From positions 1 to 33,311 of the forward strand of contig JAEZJP010000179.1 of assembly GCA_023415715.1 (NCBI GenBank): a stretch of DNA of 33,311 nucleotides, in the 5' to 3' direction. This DNA is from Bacillota bacterium. GTDB taxonomy: Bacteria > Bacillota > Clostridia > Christensenellales > Aristaeellaceae. Shown here in pieces: positions 8,032 to 16,067 of this stretch. Position 1 is the first letter of the stretch. Each line of letters begins with the position of its first letter. A program made the translations under genes and the position numbers. The notes beneath the pieces were generated by a model, which saw nothing but the letters and a program-made list of their open reading frames with translations, had not been told where the DNA came from and ran no database searches.

Positions 8032-8502
8032 TTACTCGTACTGTACGCTTTCTTTTTCAATAATGCTCCAAACTAATTCTTTATACGAAACAAGCACCTT
8101 TAAACCATAGAGAAAGACACAATGAAAAGTAAAGAGCTTCCCTTGTTTTAAAAATGCACACATCTCCAACTCATCCATATGACCAACATATCCATTGGAA
8201 AAATCCCCATCGATATGTAGAGCGGTGACACCTTCAAAACGTAGCGATACCAATGCGTCATCTTTAGACAATTTGATATCCAGTAGAGGCTTAGTGGTAT
8301 CGTGATTGCAATTATGAATTGCGATATCATTCAACAGCCAATCATGATAATGTTTATTTTTATCGAAGTGCTCTGCAAACCCCCTTGGAAGACAACGCTC
8401 TATCTCTTTCTCATAATATATGTAGTATTCTTTAAGAATCCGCTCCCAGTTTGTTGAGTACTCATACGCATCAATTACTTCTTTCAAACTCTCAATATCC
8501 AT
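8032..8502 (-). CDS. Hypothetical protein, 156 residues
   Basis: I do not recognise this product. It is a soluble acidic protein starting MDIESLKEVIDAYEYSTNWE, with an aromatic-rich helix (ILKEYYIYYEKEIE) and a C-terminal beta-rich half (LVSLRFEGVTALHIDGDFSN). No signal peptide or membrane helix is seen. The ATG at 8502 has GGAGG seven bases upstream, so the short in-frame extension to a TTG at 8514 is unlikely. The DNA is visibly more AT-rich than its neighbours, and the gene sits alone beside transposase debris, which suggests acquisition. The small size and composition would suit an immunity-type protein of a toxin system, but no toxin is adjacent. Confidence 0.7.
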   Translation of the reverse strand: MDIESLKEVIDAYEYSTNWERILKEYYIYYEKEIERCLPRGFAEHFDKNKHYHDWLLNDIAIHNCNHDTTKPLLDIKLSKDDALVSLRFEGVTALHIDGDFSNGYVGHMDELEMCAFLKQGKLFTFHCVFLYGLKVLVSYKELVWSIIEKESVQYE

Positions 8503-8540
8503 ACATACCTCCAAATGACTTTGTTTTAATAAGGAAATAT

Positions 8541-8573
8541 ACGTGTGTCACAGGGACGGTTCTATCGTCACGC
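8541..8573. repeat. REP element (GTCACAGGGACGGTTC type)
   Basis: GTGTCACAGGGACGGTTCTA followed by TCGTCACG gives the usual inverted GTGAC/GTCAC ends of REPs moved by RAYT transposases in Bacillota. The decayed RAYT frame next to it ends inside this element, as is usual for RAYT genes. Related copies are at 21078, 22809 and, partially, 19510. Confidence 0.7.
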
Positions 8574-8970
8574 CCTGAATACAATCCCACGGTTCATTCC
8601 GGTCAACCGTTCAATTTGCTGGATGGATAGCCCGGCGGCTTTCAGCTCTTTTATCACCCAGTTCCGCTCTTTTTGTTTCTATGTTTTGCATCTCTTGACC
8701 TTGTTTCATTTTTGCTATACGGCAGATCATTTCAGCCGCTCTCTCGTCCGTCATTCTGCTTACTTCCTCGTATACCATACACCTTTCGTCTGTCTCTTCC
8801 TTCAGAAAGTTTAACAGTTCTTCCACAGATTTTAAATAGCGACAATGCAAAGTCTGTGTCGGTTATTCCTCTCCGCTGCGAGTAATCCTGATAACTTGTC
8901 CAATTAAATGATGTAAGTCCGGCTTTTCCCGGATTTAGATGTATATACCTATTCATTTCCGTTAGCAGGA
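8568..8970 (-). pseudogene. RAYT (REP-associated tyrosine transposase) remnant, C-terminal part
   Basis: Three successive frames together read as the end of a Y1/RAYT transposase: NRYIHLNPGKAG and WTSYQDY in frame one (about 8974-8840), then FLKEETDERCMVYEEVSRMT with DERAAEMICRI in frame two (about 8840-8650), then VIKELKAAGLSIQQIERLTG with MNRGIVFRA and a stop in frame three (8568). RYIHLNPVKAG, W-SSY and the terminal G-S-I-R/Q-Q-I-x-R-L-T-G helix-turn-helix are family hallmarks. Two frameshifts and the loss of the whole N-terminal HUH/Tyr catalytic part make it dead. The remnant starts right at the ssb stop codon, so a deletion joined the two. Confidence 0.8.
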
Positions 8971-9306
8971 TCAAAGGGATTCACCCCGTACTTGAAATTT
9001 CGTCTCCATGGGCAGAAACTCCTGTGAGGTTACTTCCACGGAAACAAATACTCCGTCACCAGTCCGAAGCATGCGCTGGGTCAAATATCCCAGCAGCGCC
9101 ACCCGTTGGCCCTGCTTCAAATTTTGAAGCACCCACTGGGCGGCCGCGTTCCAGCTGTTGATGGTGTACAGTTCTCTGCGCCACTCCCCCTTGCTGGTTT
9201 TGTGGCTGACGCACAACTGAAATACGGCATGGGCTATTCCATCCTCCGCATTCCCTACACGGATGGGGGGATCGGCAACGATGCCGGACAGATAGACCTG
9301 GTTCAT
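8971..9306 (-). CDS. ssb: Single-stranded DNA-binding protein (short, phage-like)
   Basis: The 111-residue protein is a single OB fold: MNQVYLSGIVADPPIR at the N-terminus, then FQLCVSHKTSKGEWRRELYT, an aromatic-rich NSWNAAAQWVLQNLKQGQ, VALLGYLTQR and VSVEVTSQEFLP. It binds ssDNA in replication or recombination. It lacks the long Gly/Gln-rich tail and the acidic DDDIPF-type tip of housekeeping SSBs, so recruitment of partner enzymes through that tip is not expected. The natural C-terminus may also have been lost, because the frame ends where the RAYT remnant begins. AAAGGAGGAG precedes the ATG. With copy C of the mosaic repeat upstream, it may come from a mobile element. Confidence 0.85.
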   Translation of the reverse strand: MNQVYLSGIVADPPIRVGNAEDGIAHAVFQLCVSHKTSKGEWRRELYTINSWNAAAQWVLQNLKQGQRVALLGYLTQRMLRTGDGVFVSVEVTSQEFLPMETKFQVRGESL

Positions 9307-9349
9307 TTGTTCTCCTCCTTTAAAACATAGTCGCCGTTAAAAAAGGTAC

Positions 9350-9378
9350 AAAAAAACGCGCGCTTTTTCGAGCACGCG
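9350..9378 (-). terminator. Terminator-like hairpin upstream of ssb
   Basis: On the minus strand CGCGTGCT pairs with AGCGCGCG (one G-T pair) and is followed by a run of seven T. It lies 44 bases before the ssb start, so it would stop read-through from the FapA-like gene or attenuate ssb. Confidence 0.6.
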
Positions 9379-9446
9379 ATTCTTTGCATAGGGATTCTCA
9401 AGTTCCGGCCGGCCAAAACATGTTCATAATTAGCAGTCCACTATAT

Positions 9447-10010
9447 CCCGGCTCCGCCACACCATATTAAAACTTGTTTCTTTTGCCTGGATGTATAAGT
9501 GCAGTATCCGAGAAACGGGAAATAAATAATAAATAAAAAGGCTCCCCATCTGGCTTAACGCCGCATCGCTTCGCTGCCGCTTGCAACCCCGGCGGTCTCA
9601 ATTGTCGCGCTGCTGCGCATTCCGCAAGCTCAATGGTCGTTCCGGTTCGCTGCAGCTTCCGGCCCTCCCTTTCGCTTGATTCATCCGCCCAGCTTATTGC
9701 CGCCACTGGCAGCGGCCGGGCTCCTTCACCGCTTGCATCGCTCTGTTTCGACCGCTTCCTCCGCCCGGCTTATTGACCCCACTGGGGGCATCCGGGCTTC
9801 GGAACCCGTTTCGCCATCCGCGTCCGCCTTCGCTTCACTCTTCTATCTTGCTCAATCGCCGCATTGCTCACAACCGTTCGCAACCCCGGCGGTCTCAATT
9901 GTCGCTTCGCTCCCACCGCCTTCGCTTCATCCGACACAGGCGGCACTCGGTTCTCAAGTCTTTTACGCTATGATGCTATCACATGCAAAACCGGAAATGC
10001 AAGGAAATCA
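9447..10010 (+). repeat. Mosaic GC-rich intergenic repeat, copy C (longest)
   Basis: It opens with CCCGGCTCCGCCACACCATA and GCCTGGATGTA, matching copy B. The core words CCATCTGGCTTAA, CATCGCTTCGCTGCCGCTT, GGCGGTCTCAATTGTCGC (twice, about 9590 and 9889) and TTCGCTTCATCCGACACAGG follow, with GCTTCGGAACCCGTTTCGCC at 9796. It ends with TACGCTATGATGCTATCACA and AAAACCGGAAATGCAAGGAA. Internal repetition makes this about 560 bases against 370 in copy B. The 765-base gap between ssb and the FapA-like gene is almost entirely this element. The plus-strand open frames in it are GC-hairpin artefacts. Confidence 0.75.
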
Positions 10011-10071
10011 GTAACATCCACCCAATTTTTTATAAATCGCTTCCTGTTCCGCGCCAGTCCCGCGGGCTGTC

Positions 10072-11592
10072 TTAACGCGCCATCCCTCTTTTGATCTCGC
10101 CGTCGTCGTAATACAGGGCTGTGAAGGGCATATCTTCCTTCACGTTAAACATTGCGCCGCCAATCACCACCACAGTGCCCGAATGGATCATATCGGTGCA
10201 GATAACACGGCCAAAGCCCCTTATTTTGACCGTCTCCAATATCTCCTCCAGCTCCATTTTGCTGTCTTCCAGCAGACTCGTATTGGTATCGAAGCTGTAG
10301 CCGACATTGTCGAGGATCTCCCGTTTGTCCTTTGACAGGCGGCCCGCCTCCTCCAATTGGCGCAGCATGGTGATCAGCGGCTTAAGGCTCTTGATGGACT
10401 TTTCCAGTTCGGCGATACGGCCCGTAAGTTCCTGCTGCCTTTTGATGACATTAGGGTCGGTGCCGATTTCCACCCTTGTGGGGATGCCTACAGGGGAACC
10501 GATGACGCGCGCCTCGATGTTCTGGCCTGCCATCAGGCTTCCGCCGATGATCTTTGCCTTGCTGCCCATCGTTCTTATGTTTTTGCCGCACTTGACGGTT
10601 GAGCCTACGATATATTCCGCGGTAATATCGCCCTTTACAAACAAGTTGCAGTTTTCAATGAACCGGCCTTTTACGTCGCCATCGCATGTAATCTCGCTGC
10701 CTATGATACCGCTTTGCAGCTTGATGTTCCCGCCGGCCTTGATGGTGGAGGATTCCACGATGCCTCTTACTTCGATTTCGCCGCCGGCTTCAATCTTAAA
10801 CCCCGGCATGACCATGCCTGAGACGACCAGGTTGCCTACAACCTTGATGTTGCCGGTGGAATTGTCGATGTTCCCCCTGACAACGAACGTTTCGTTCACC
10901 TGGATCCTGTAAGCAGCAAAGGAAACCTGGCCGTTTATTTTTGATACGATGGCAGTGCCGTCTTCCGTCAATTCCGTATTGCTGCCGGTGTATGAGGGTA
11001 CCGGGCGGCCTTTTGTCTGCTTAAGTTCCCGTCCTTTCACCGACATGCCCGGCGCGCCATCCGTCGGATGGGTGATCAGGCATAGTACCTGCCCTTTTGC
11101 CACATTTTCAACGATATCAAGGTCAAAAAAGTCCACTGAACCATCTGCCCTGATCTTGGGCGCCGCGGCACTCTTTTCGGTCCTGAACTTGAAGTCTGCT
11201 GTTCCGTTCACGCCATCCACGGGCGCAATGCCGGATGCAACTGATATGTAGCGGCCATAGACCGGCGCGGTTTCCAGCTCCTTCAGTTTTTCTGTATCGA
11301 TATTGTAGGTGATGCCTGATTTGTCAAGCGCATCCTGCATCATGGCAAGGTTCGGCGCGGCGCCGCCATTTTGGGGTGCTTCGATATACAGGTATGCCGT
11401 CAGTTCCTTGGCATCAGTCGAGGCGCGGACGGACGCATCCACCGGCGGCGGAGCAGGCGGTGGCGGAGGCGCCGGAGCAGGTACCGGAGGCGCTGTTGTA
11501 TCCGGTATGCCTGTCTTTGCCCCGGTTTGACCGGGCAAAACCGCGTAAGCTATGTTGTTTGAAACCCCGGGAACGTGATTTTGCTTGTCCAT
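10072..11592 (-). CDS. FapA/DUF342 family polymer-forming protein
   Basis: The 506-residue protein has an N-terminal Pro-rich linker (about residues 30-52, nearly all Pro and Ala), then the FapA N-terminal domain (about 55-175, with GITYNIDTEKLKELE), then the right-handed beta-helix typical of DUF342 (about 215-380) made of short GGxIxVxGxV-like turns such as AGGEIEVRGIVESSTIKAGG and GDVKGRFIENCNLFVKGDIT. A coiled-coil (about 385-455) and a small C-terminal domain follow. FapA of Vibrio influences polar flagellar assembly; Bacillota members are of unclear role. No flagellar genes are in the window, although two chemoreceptors are. Start ATG has AAGGAG upstream. It is divergent from the PPK2 gene. 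Confidence 0.88.
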   Translation of the reverse strand: MDKQNHVPGVSNNIAYAVLPGQTGAKTGIPDTTAPPVPAPAPPPPPAPPPVDASVRASTDAKELTAYLYIEAPQNGGAAPNLAMMQDALDKSGITYNIDTEKLKELETAPVYGRYISVASGIAPVDGVNGTADFKFRTEKSAAAPKIRADGSVDFFDLDIVENVAKGQVLCLITHPTDGAPGMSVKGRELKQTKGRPVPSYTGSNTELTEDGTAIVSKINGQVSFAAYRIQVNETFVVRGNIDNSTGNIKVVGNLVVSGMVMPGFKIEAGGEIEVRGIVESSTIKAGGNIKLQSGIIGSEITCDGDVKGRFIENCNLFVKGDITAEYIVGSTVKCGKNIRTMGSKAKIIGGSLMAGQNIEARVIGSPVGIPTRVEIGTDPNVIKRQQELTGRIAELEKSIKSLKPLITMLRQLEEAGRLSKDKREILDNVGYSFDTNTSLLEDSKMELEEILETVKIRGFGRVICTDMIHSGTVVVIGGAMFNVKEDMPFTALYYDDGEIKRGMAR

Positions 11593-11636
11593 ATTAACAT
11601 TCTCCTTACTAACCTATAACTTATATCGGCGAATAT

Positions 11637-11665
11637 TTGCATAAATGAAGCGGTATGTGTAAAAT
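11637..11665 (+). promoter_or_regulatory. Probable sigma-A promoter for the PPK2 gene
   Basis: TTGCAT at 11637-11642 and TAAAAT at 11660-11665 are separated by 17 bases. The leader to the ATG at 11770 would be about 100 bases. Confidence 0.45.
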
Positions 11666-11769
11666 GAGTATAGAAAGCGCAAGCAACTACACTTTTTTAT
11701 GCATACCAAGTTGCATATTGTAAAATGTTTACATCACAGGACAGAGCCATACAGTAAAGGAGAAAGCAT

Positions 11770-13260
11770 ATGCTGGAGCTGTTTACAAAACAAACTGCTG
11801 TTGAAAAGGCAAACAATATCGAACCTTTGGAAAACATGAAGCGCAGGCTCATGGTGCTTTCACAGAAAATACGCGAACAGAAAATCCCGGTTTGTGTTGT
11901 GCTGGAGGGCTGGGGCGCGGCAGGCAAAGGAACGCTGCTTGCCAATCTTATTTCAGAGCTGGATCCCAGGGGATACAAGGTATACAGCATGGCTTCCGCA
12001 ACAGCTGATGAATTGCGCTATGCCTGGATGCGCAGGTTTTGGCTGAAGGTGCCGCAATACGGGCAGATGGCCTTTTTTGACAGCAGCTGGTACCAGGAGA
12101 TCATAAAAAGCCGCATGGAAGACGAGATATCTGAAAAAGAGTTTGATACGCGCACCGGGGAAATCCTGGACTTTGAACGCCAGCTTTGCGATGACGGCTA
12201 TGTGCTCGTGAAATTGTTTTTGCATATCAGCCGGAAGGAGCAGCGCAGGCGTTTTGAACACTTGGAGGAAAAGAAGGCCACCAGCTGGCGGGTGACGAAG
12301 TCGGACCTTAACCAAAACGATGATTATGAGGGCTATTTTCAGGCATATGACGGGCTGCTGATGAAGACGGATCAGCCTCATGCACCGTGGACGGTATTGG
12401 AAGCCTGGGATGAGGAGTATGTGACGCACCGGGCTTATGAAACGCTCATTGATGCGCTTGAGGAGGCCCTGAAACGCAAGGATGATTCCGGACCGCATCT
12501 TCCCGCGGAAAACGGCGTCCAAGTACGCAAAGCCTATGCAGCCATGCCTATCCAGCGGCTGAGCCAGGTGGACCTTAGCCCGGCAATGGATGAGCAGGAA
12601 TACCAAAAAGCCCTCAAGGAATGCCATGAAAAGCTATCCATGCTTCACAATAAGCTTTACCTGAAAAAAATCCCGGTGGTCCTGGCCTATGAAGGCTGGG
12701 ATGCGGCTGGGAAAGGCGGAAATATTCACCGTCTGGCATCGGGGCTTGACCCCAGGGGCTATGAAGTGATCCCCATTGCGGCACCTTCCCAGGTGGAAAA
12801 GGAACACCCTTTCCTGTGGCGCTTCTTTATTAACCTGCCCAAGGACGGCCACATCGCCGTTTTCGATCGCAGCTGGTACGGGCGTGTGCTGGTGGAGCGC
12901 ATCGAGGGCTTTTGCAGCGAAGTTGAGTGGCGCAGGGCCTATGACGAGATCAACAGCTTTGAACGCCATCTGGCAAACTTTGGCGCCATCGTTTTGAAAT
13001 TCTGGCTTCACATTGATAAAGAGGAACAGCTGAAGCGCTTTCATGAGCGTGAAAGCACCCCAGAAAAGCAATACAAAATCACGGAAGAGGATTGGCGGAA
13101 CCGGGAGAAGTGGGATGATTATGAAGCAGCGATCGATGAGATGCTGCAAAGGACCAATACGGCCTGGGCGCCCTGGACGGTCGTGGCATCCAACAACAAG
13201 TATTTTTCCAGGATCAAGGTTCTGAAAACTGTTATCCAGGCCATAGAGGAAAGGCTGTAA
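11770..13260 (+). CDS. Two-domain PPK2 polyphosphate:nucleotide phosphotransferase (PAP type)
   Basis: Two PPK2 kinase modules are fused in 496 residues. Module one has Walker A GWGAAGKGT at about residue 47 and the lid/Walker B region with FFDSSWYQ; module two has GWDAAGKGGNIHRLASGLDP at about 308 and FDRSWYGRVLVER. This is the layout of polyphosphate:AMP phosphotransferase (class II PPK2), which uses inorganic polyphosphate to phosphorylate AMP to ADP in the cytosol. Module two keeps the canonical GWDAAGKGG and DRSWYGR motifs, while module one has GWGAAGKGT and DSSWYQE, so the second module is more likely the catalytic one; that is inference from the family. AAAGGAGA precedes the ATG. It is monocistronic and convergent with the hemerythrin gene. 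Confidence 0.92.
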   Translation: MLELFTKQTAVEKANNIEPLENMKRRLMVLSQKIREQKIPVCVVLEGWGAAGKGTLLANLISELDPRGYKVYSMASATADELRYAWMRRFWLKVPQYGQMAFFDSSWYQEIIKSRMEDEISEKEFDTRTGEILDFERQLCDDGYVLVKLFLHISRKEQRRRFEHLEEKKATSWRVTKSDLNQNDDYEGYFQAYDGLLMKTDQPHAPWTVLEAWDEEYVTHRAYETLIDALEEALKRKDDSGPHLPAENGVQVRKAYAAMPIQRLSQVDLSPAMDEQEYQKALKECHEKLSMLHNKLYLKKIPVVLAYEGWDAAGKGGNIHRLASGLDPRGYEVIPIAAPSQVEKEHPFLWRFFINLPKDGHIAVFDRSWYGRVLVERIEGFCSEVEWRRAYDEINSFERHLANFGAIVLKFWLHIDKEEQLKRFHERESTPEKQYKITEEDWRNREKWDDYEAAIDEMLQRTNTAWAPWTVVASNNKYFSRIKVLKTVIQAIEERL

Positions 13261-13274
13261 CCTCCACTATATAG

Positions 13275-13316
13275 AAAAATCCGGCCGTCAAGATCGTTTC
13301 TGTCTTGACGGCCGGA
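13275..13316 (-). terminator. Strong hairpin between convergent PPK2 and hemerythrin genes
   Basis: CCGGCCGTCAAGA (13281-13293) pairs perfectly with TCTTGACGGCCGG (13303-13315). The T-tract (ATTTTT) is on the minus-strand side, although the element lies only 20 bases after the PPK2 stop and could act on both strands. Confidence 0.7.
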
Positions 13317-13420
13317 ATCATGACGCAATTGGGAGGGCGCGCCTACTAGCGGATGTCAGGGCTAGCGGACTTTCAAACAGAAGTAGCGATTTTGTAGACT
13401 GTTTGGTTTCGGTCGGCAGT

Positions 13421-13440
13421 GTAGGGCGGGGCCGCCCTAC
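13421..13440. repeat. Short palindrome GTAGGGCGG/CCGCCCTAC
   Basis: A nine-base perfect stem with a two-base gap sits in the 276-base gap between the PPK2 and hemerythrin genes. It shares the GTAGGG-CG end with the element at 188-264. Nothing else is recognisable in the gap apart from the terminator at 13275. Confidence 0.45.
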
Positions 13441-13536
13441 GGCGTTTTCTCCGATTATTCATAATTATCCTATTCGGCAACTTCTGTAGTTAACAAACCG
13501 CCAACATCATGCGAATAAGCTAAAACGGTATTTCCC

Positions 13537-14076
13537 TCACTCCATGCCGTACGCTTTTTCCCATGTGCCGATCATGGCGTGCAGCTTGTCGTGAACGCCA
13601 TGGCCAATGACCGTTTCCTCATGCTGCTCGAATTTGCCGAATAAAAGGTCTTGTTCCCGTTCATCCATCACTCTGTCCGCCATCTGGAAAAGAACATTGT
13701 TCTCCTTCTCTATGTGGCTGCGCAAAAGATCGCAATATTGCGCGGCAGCATCACGGAAGCCCTGTATATCCTTGTTTTCAAGGCTGCGGCTCATTTGCGC
13801 TATGAAACCGCGGCCCTGTTCGTGTTCCTTCAGCATGACGCCGACGGGTCCGCCCTCGTTGGGTATCCCTTTCCTTACAAGCGCCTGGAACAGGTAATTT
13901 TCTTCTTTTCCGTGATGGCACTTGTCGGCAAATGTTTTCAGGAAGTAAACCACTTCCCCGTAATCATGAAAAAGAGTGTCCTCTTCATTTTGTGAAAGCA
14001 TCATTTGGTTCAGTATAGAAAGTACATGCAAAATCGCCTCATGCTCTTTACGCAAATCCTGTGTGGCCTTTCCCAT
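13537..14076 (-). CDS. Hemerythrin HHE domain protein
   Basis: The 179-residue four-helix protein shows the di-iron ligands of the HHE family: His12 in KEHEAIL, HHGKEE at 54-59, His85 in LKEHEQGR, and HIEKE at 121-125, with a further EQHEE near the end. Such proteins bind O2 or NO through a di-iron centre, and in anaerobes are linked with oxygen or nitric oxide handling. The long frame begins at 14130, but the ATG at 14076 has AAAGGGGA at proper distance and starts right at the domain. A TGGTACAAT extended -10 lies on the minus strand near 14121-14129, so it probably has its own promoter. Confidence 0.88.
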   Translation of the reverse strand: MGKATQDLRKEHEAILHVLSILNQMMLSQNEEDTLFHDYGEVVYFLKTFADKCHHGKEENYLFQALVRKGIPNEGGPVGVMLKEHEQGRGFIAQMSRSLENKDIQGFRDAAAQYCDLLRSHIEKENNVLFQMADRVMDEREQDLLFGKFEQHEETVIGHGVHDKLHAMIGTWEKAYGME

Positions 14077-14260
14077 GCAAATTCCCCTTTCTTCATACCG
14101 GTTTTTTAGCTTTCGGTGTGATTGTACCATGGGACGCAGAGCCAGTATGTTGCAATTCCAACAAACAGTGGCAGAATATAGAGAAGCTTCCCTTTGTTCC
14201 GGCGGAGCCGTTCATCACGCTGCACCCGGCTTGGGAATCCCGATGGAATAAGGAAAAGGC

Positions 14261-14289
14261 TTGCTAAATGGCCGGTTCAGGCTTATGAT
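14261..14289 (+). promoter_or_regulatory. Probable sigma-A promoter for the MATE gene
   Basis: TTGCTA (14261-14266) and TATGAT (14284-14289) with a 17-base spacer, about 74 bases before the chosen ATG. Confidence 0.5.
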
Positions 14290-14362
14290 ATTGTTCGAAT
14301 GCAAGCCACAGCCTGGCCCGGATTCACCAAAACACAATATCTTCATCAGATGGGGCGGCAAT

Positions 14363-15754
14363 ATGGAAAAAAACCAACCTATCACAGAAAACCCGCTTGG
14401 CACGAAGCCTGTTGGCAGCCTGCTTCGGAAGTTCGCGATACCGAGCATCGTTTCCATGCTGGTTGGCGCACTGTATAACATCGTCGACCAGTTTTTTATC
14501 GGTCAAAAAATAGGCGAGCTTGGAAACGCCGCGACGAACGTTGCTTACCCGCTCAGCACGTCCTGCATGGCCATCGCGCTGCTGCTGGGCATCGGCGGCG
14601 CTTCCGCCTTCAACCTGGCCATGGGCGAAGGGGATAGCAAAAGAGCGGTGTATTATGTGGGCAACGCCACCGTCCTATTGTTTGCCCTTGGGGCGGTGCT
14701 CACTGTTATCACGCAGATTTTTTTAACGCCGCTGCTCAAATTCTTTGGTTCACCCGCCAACGTGCTGGATTACGCCGGCACCTATACCCGTATCACATCG
14801 ATCGGGTTTCCGTTCCTGATACTTTCCATTGGCGGCGGCCATCTCATCCGCGCGGACGGAAGCCCAAGGTATACCATGATCTGCAACCTTTCCGGCGCAA
14901 TTCTCAATACGATCCTCGACCCCATTTTTATTTTCGGCCTGAACATGGACATGGCCGGTGCCGCCCTCGCCACAGTGATCAGCCAGGTATTCTCGTTTCT
15001 GCTGGCTGTGCGCTATTTCAGCCGGTTTAAAACCGTGCGTTTAAAAGCGCACCACCTGATACCGAAATGGCGGTACACGGGCCGTGTTATCACCCTGGGA
15101 GCGGCGCCCGCCTTCAACCAGGTCTCCATGATAGCAGTCCACATTGCCATGAACAAGTCGCTTACCCATTATGGCGCGCTGTCCGTTTACGGCGAGTCGA
15201 TCCCCCTGGCCAGCGCCGGCATCATCAACAAGGTCGCCATGGTCTTTTTCTCCGTTGTCATCGGCATTTCCCAAGGAATGCAGCCTATCGCCAGCTTCAA
15301 TTATGGGGCAAAGCGGCTGGACAGGGTAAAGCGTGTTTTTATACTTGCCATACGCTCGGGTTTTATTGTCTCAACCGCCGCTTTCCTGATGTTCCAGCTT
15401 ATGCCCAGGCAAATCATCTCACTCTTCGGGTCGGGTTCGGAGAAATACTTTGACTTTGCCGTATCGTATTTTCGAATCTATATGTTCTTTACTTTTGTAA
15501 ACTGCGTGCAGCCGGTATCCTCCAACTTTTTTACAGCCATCGGCAATCCTAAGAAGGGCATTTTCCTGTCCTTGACCAGGCAGATCATATTCCTTTTGCC
15601 CTTCATACTCATCCTCCCGCTGTTTATGGGCATCAGCGGGATCATGTACGCGGGCCCGGTCGCCGATTTTGTGGCAGCCGCCGTTTCCGGGGCTATGATC
15701 ATCGCGGAGTTTCGAAGCATGGGCAATGCTGAGCTGCCAAAAGAGCCGGTTTAG
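14363..15754 (+). CDS. MATE family multidrug/Na+ efflux transporter
   Basis: The product is 463 residues with 12 hydrophobic helices in two bundles, typical for MatE. Characteristic segments are LLRKFAIPSIVSMLVGALYN, IVDQFFIGQKIGELGNAA near the N-terminus and GISQGMQPIASFNYGAKRLD in the second half, the usual MATE internal loop motif. It would export drugs or metabolites using a Na+ or H+ gradient. The frame is open from 14261, but the homologous N-terminus starts at MEKNQPITENPLGTKPVGSL, so I take the ATG at 14363; the ribosome binding site (GGGGCGG) is modest. It is monocistronic, with its own promoter and terminator. Substrate is unknown. Confidence 0.92.
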   Translation: MEKNQPITENPLGTKPVGSLLRKFAIPSIVSMLVGALYNIVDQFFIGQKIGELGNAATNVAYPLSTSCMAIALLLGIGGASAFNLAMGEGDSKRAVYYVGNATVLLFALGAVLTVITQIFLTPLLKFFGSPANVLDYAGTYTRITSIGFPFLILSIGGGHLIRADGSPRYTMICNLSGAILNTILDPIFIFGLNMDMAGAALATVISQVFSFLLAVRYFSRFKTVRLKAHHLIPKWRYTGRVITLGAAPAFNQVSMIAVHIAMNKSLTHYGALSVYGESIPLASAGIINKVAMVFFSVVIGISQGMQPIASFNYGAKRLDRVKRVFILAIRSGFIVSTAAFLMFQLMPRQIISLFGSGSEKYFDFAVSYFRIYMFFTFVNCVQPVSSNFFTAIGNPKKGIFLSLTRQIIFLLPFILILPLFMGISGIMYAGPVADFVAAAVSGAMIIAEFRSMGNAELPKEPV

Positions 15755-15849
15755 GCGGGCGGCCTTTAAAAGTGTATCCCTGATTTTACCATATCCGTCC
15801 ATCTCGTGACCTGTACTGTCCTTGCCTTTTCCATAAGGTAATCCCAAAG

Positions 15850-15885
15850 CGCGGCAGCACGGCTTGCCGTGCCGCTTTTATTTCT
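15850..15885 (+). terminator. Intrinsic terminator after the MATE gene
   Basis: GCGGCA-CACGGC pairs with GCCGTGCCGC around a TT turn (one bulged G), followed by TTTTATTTCTATTT. Confidence 0.7.
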
Positions 15886-15910
15886 ATTTGTTATATATCA
15901 GAAATAAAAA

Positions 15911-15929
15911 ATACCACATAATATGGTAT
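15911..15929. promoter_or_regulatory. Palindrome upstream of the chemoreceptor gene
   Basis: ATACCA-CATAATA-TGGTAT is a six-base inverted repeat in an AT-rich leader about 140 bases before the ATG at 16068. It could be an operator. I saw no convincing -35/-10 pair in this 313-base gap. Confidence 0.3.
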
Positions 15930-16067
15930 GAAAAAGAATATATTCATGATAATATTAAATCACCGATGAAGAAAGGAGTTAAGAGGAGTTGATTCAGTTG
16001 ATACAGGCGGTGACATAATATATTGGAACACGGTTGGTTTAATAATTAATGAAGGGACGGCATACCA

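Noticed and set aside
9676..10014. Plus-strand open frames within mosaic repeat copy C (and similar at 4303-4671 in copy B)
   Set aside because: They read through GC-rich hairpins and duplicated words, lack ribosome binding sites and change frame between copies, apart from a weak codon-like pattern noted as part of the repeat finding.
14061..14267. Small plus-strand open frame between the hemerythrin and MATE genes ending LPFVPAEPFITLHPAWESRW
   Set aside because: No ribosome binding site; half of it is antisense to the hemerythrin start and I recognise no family.
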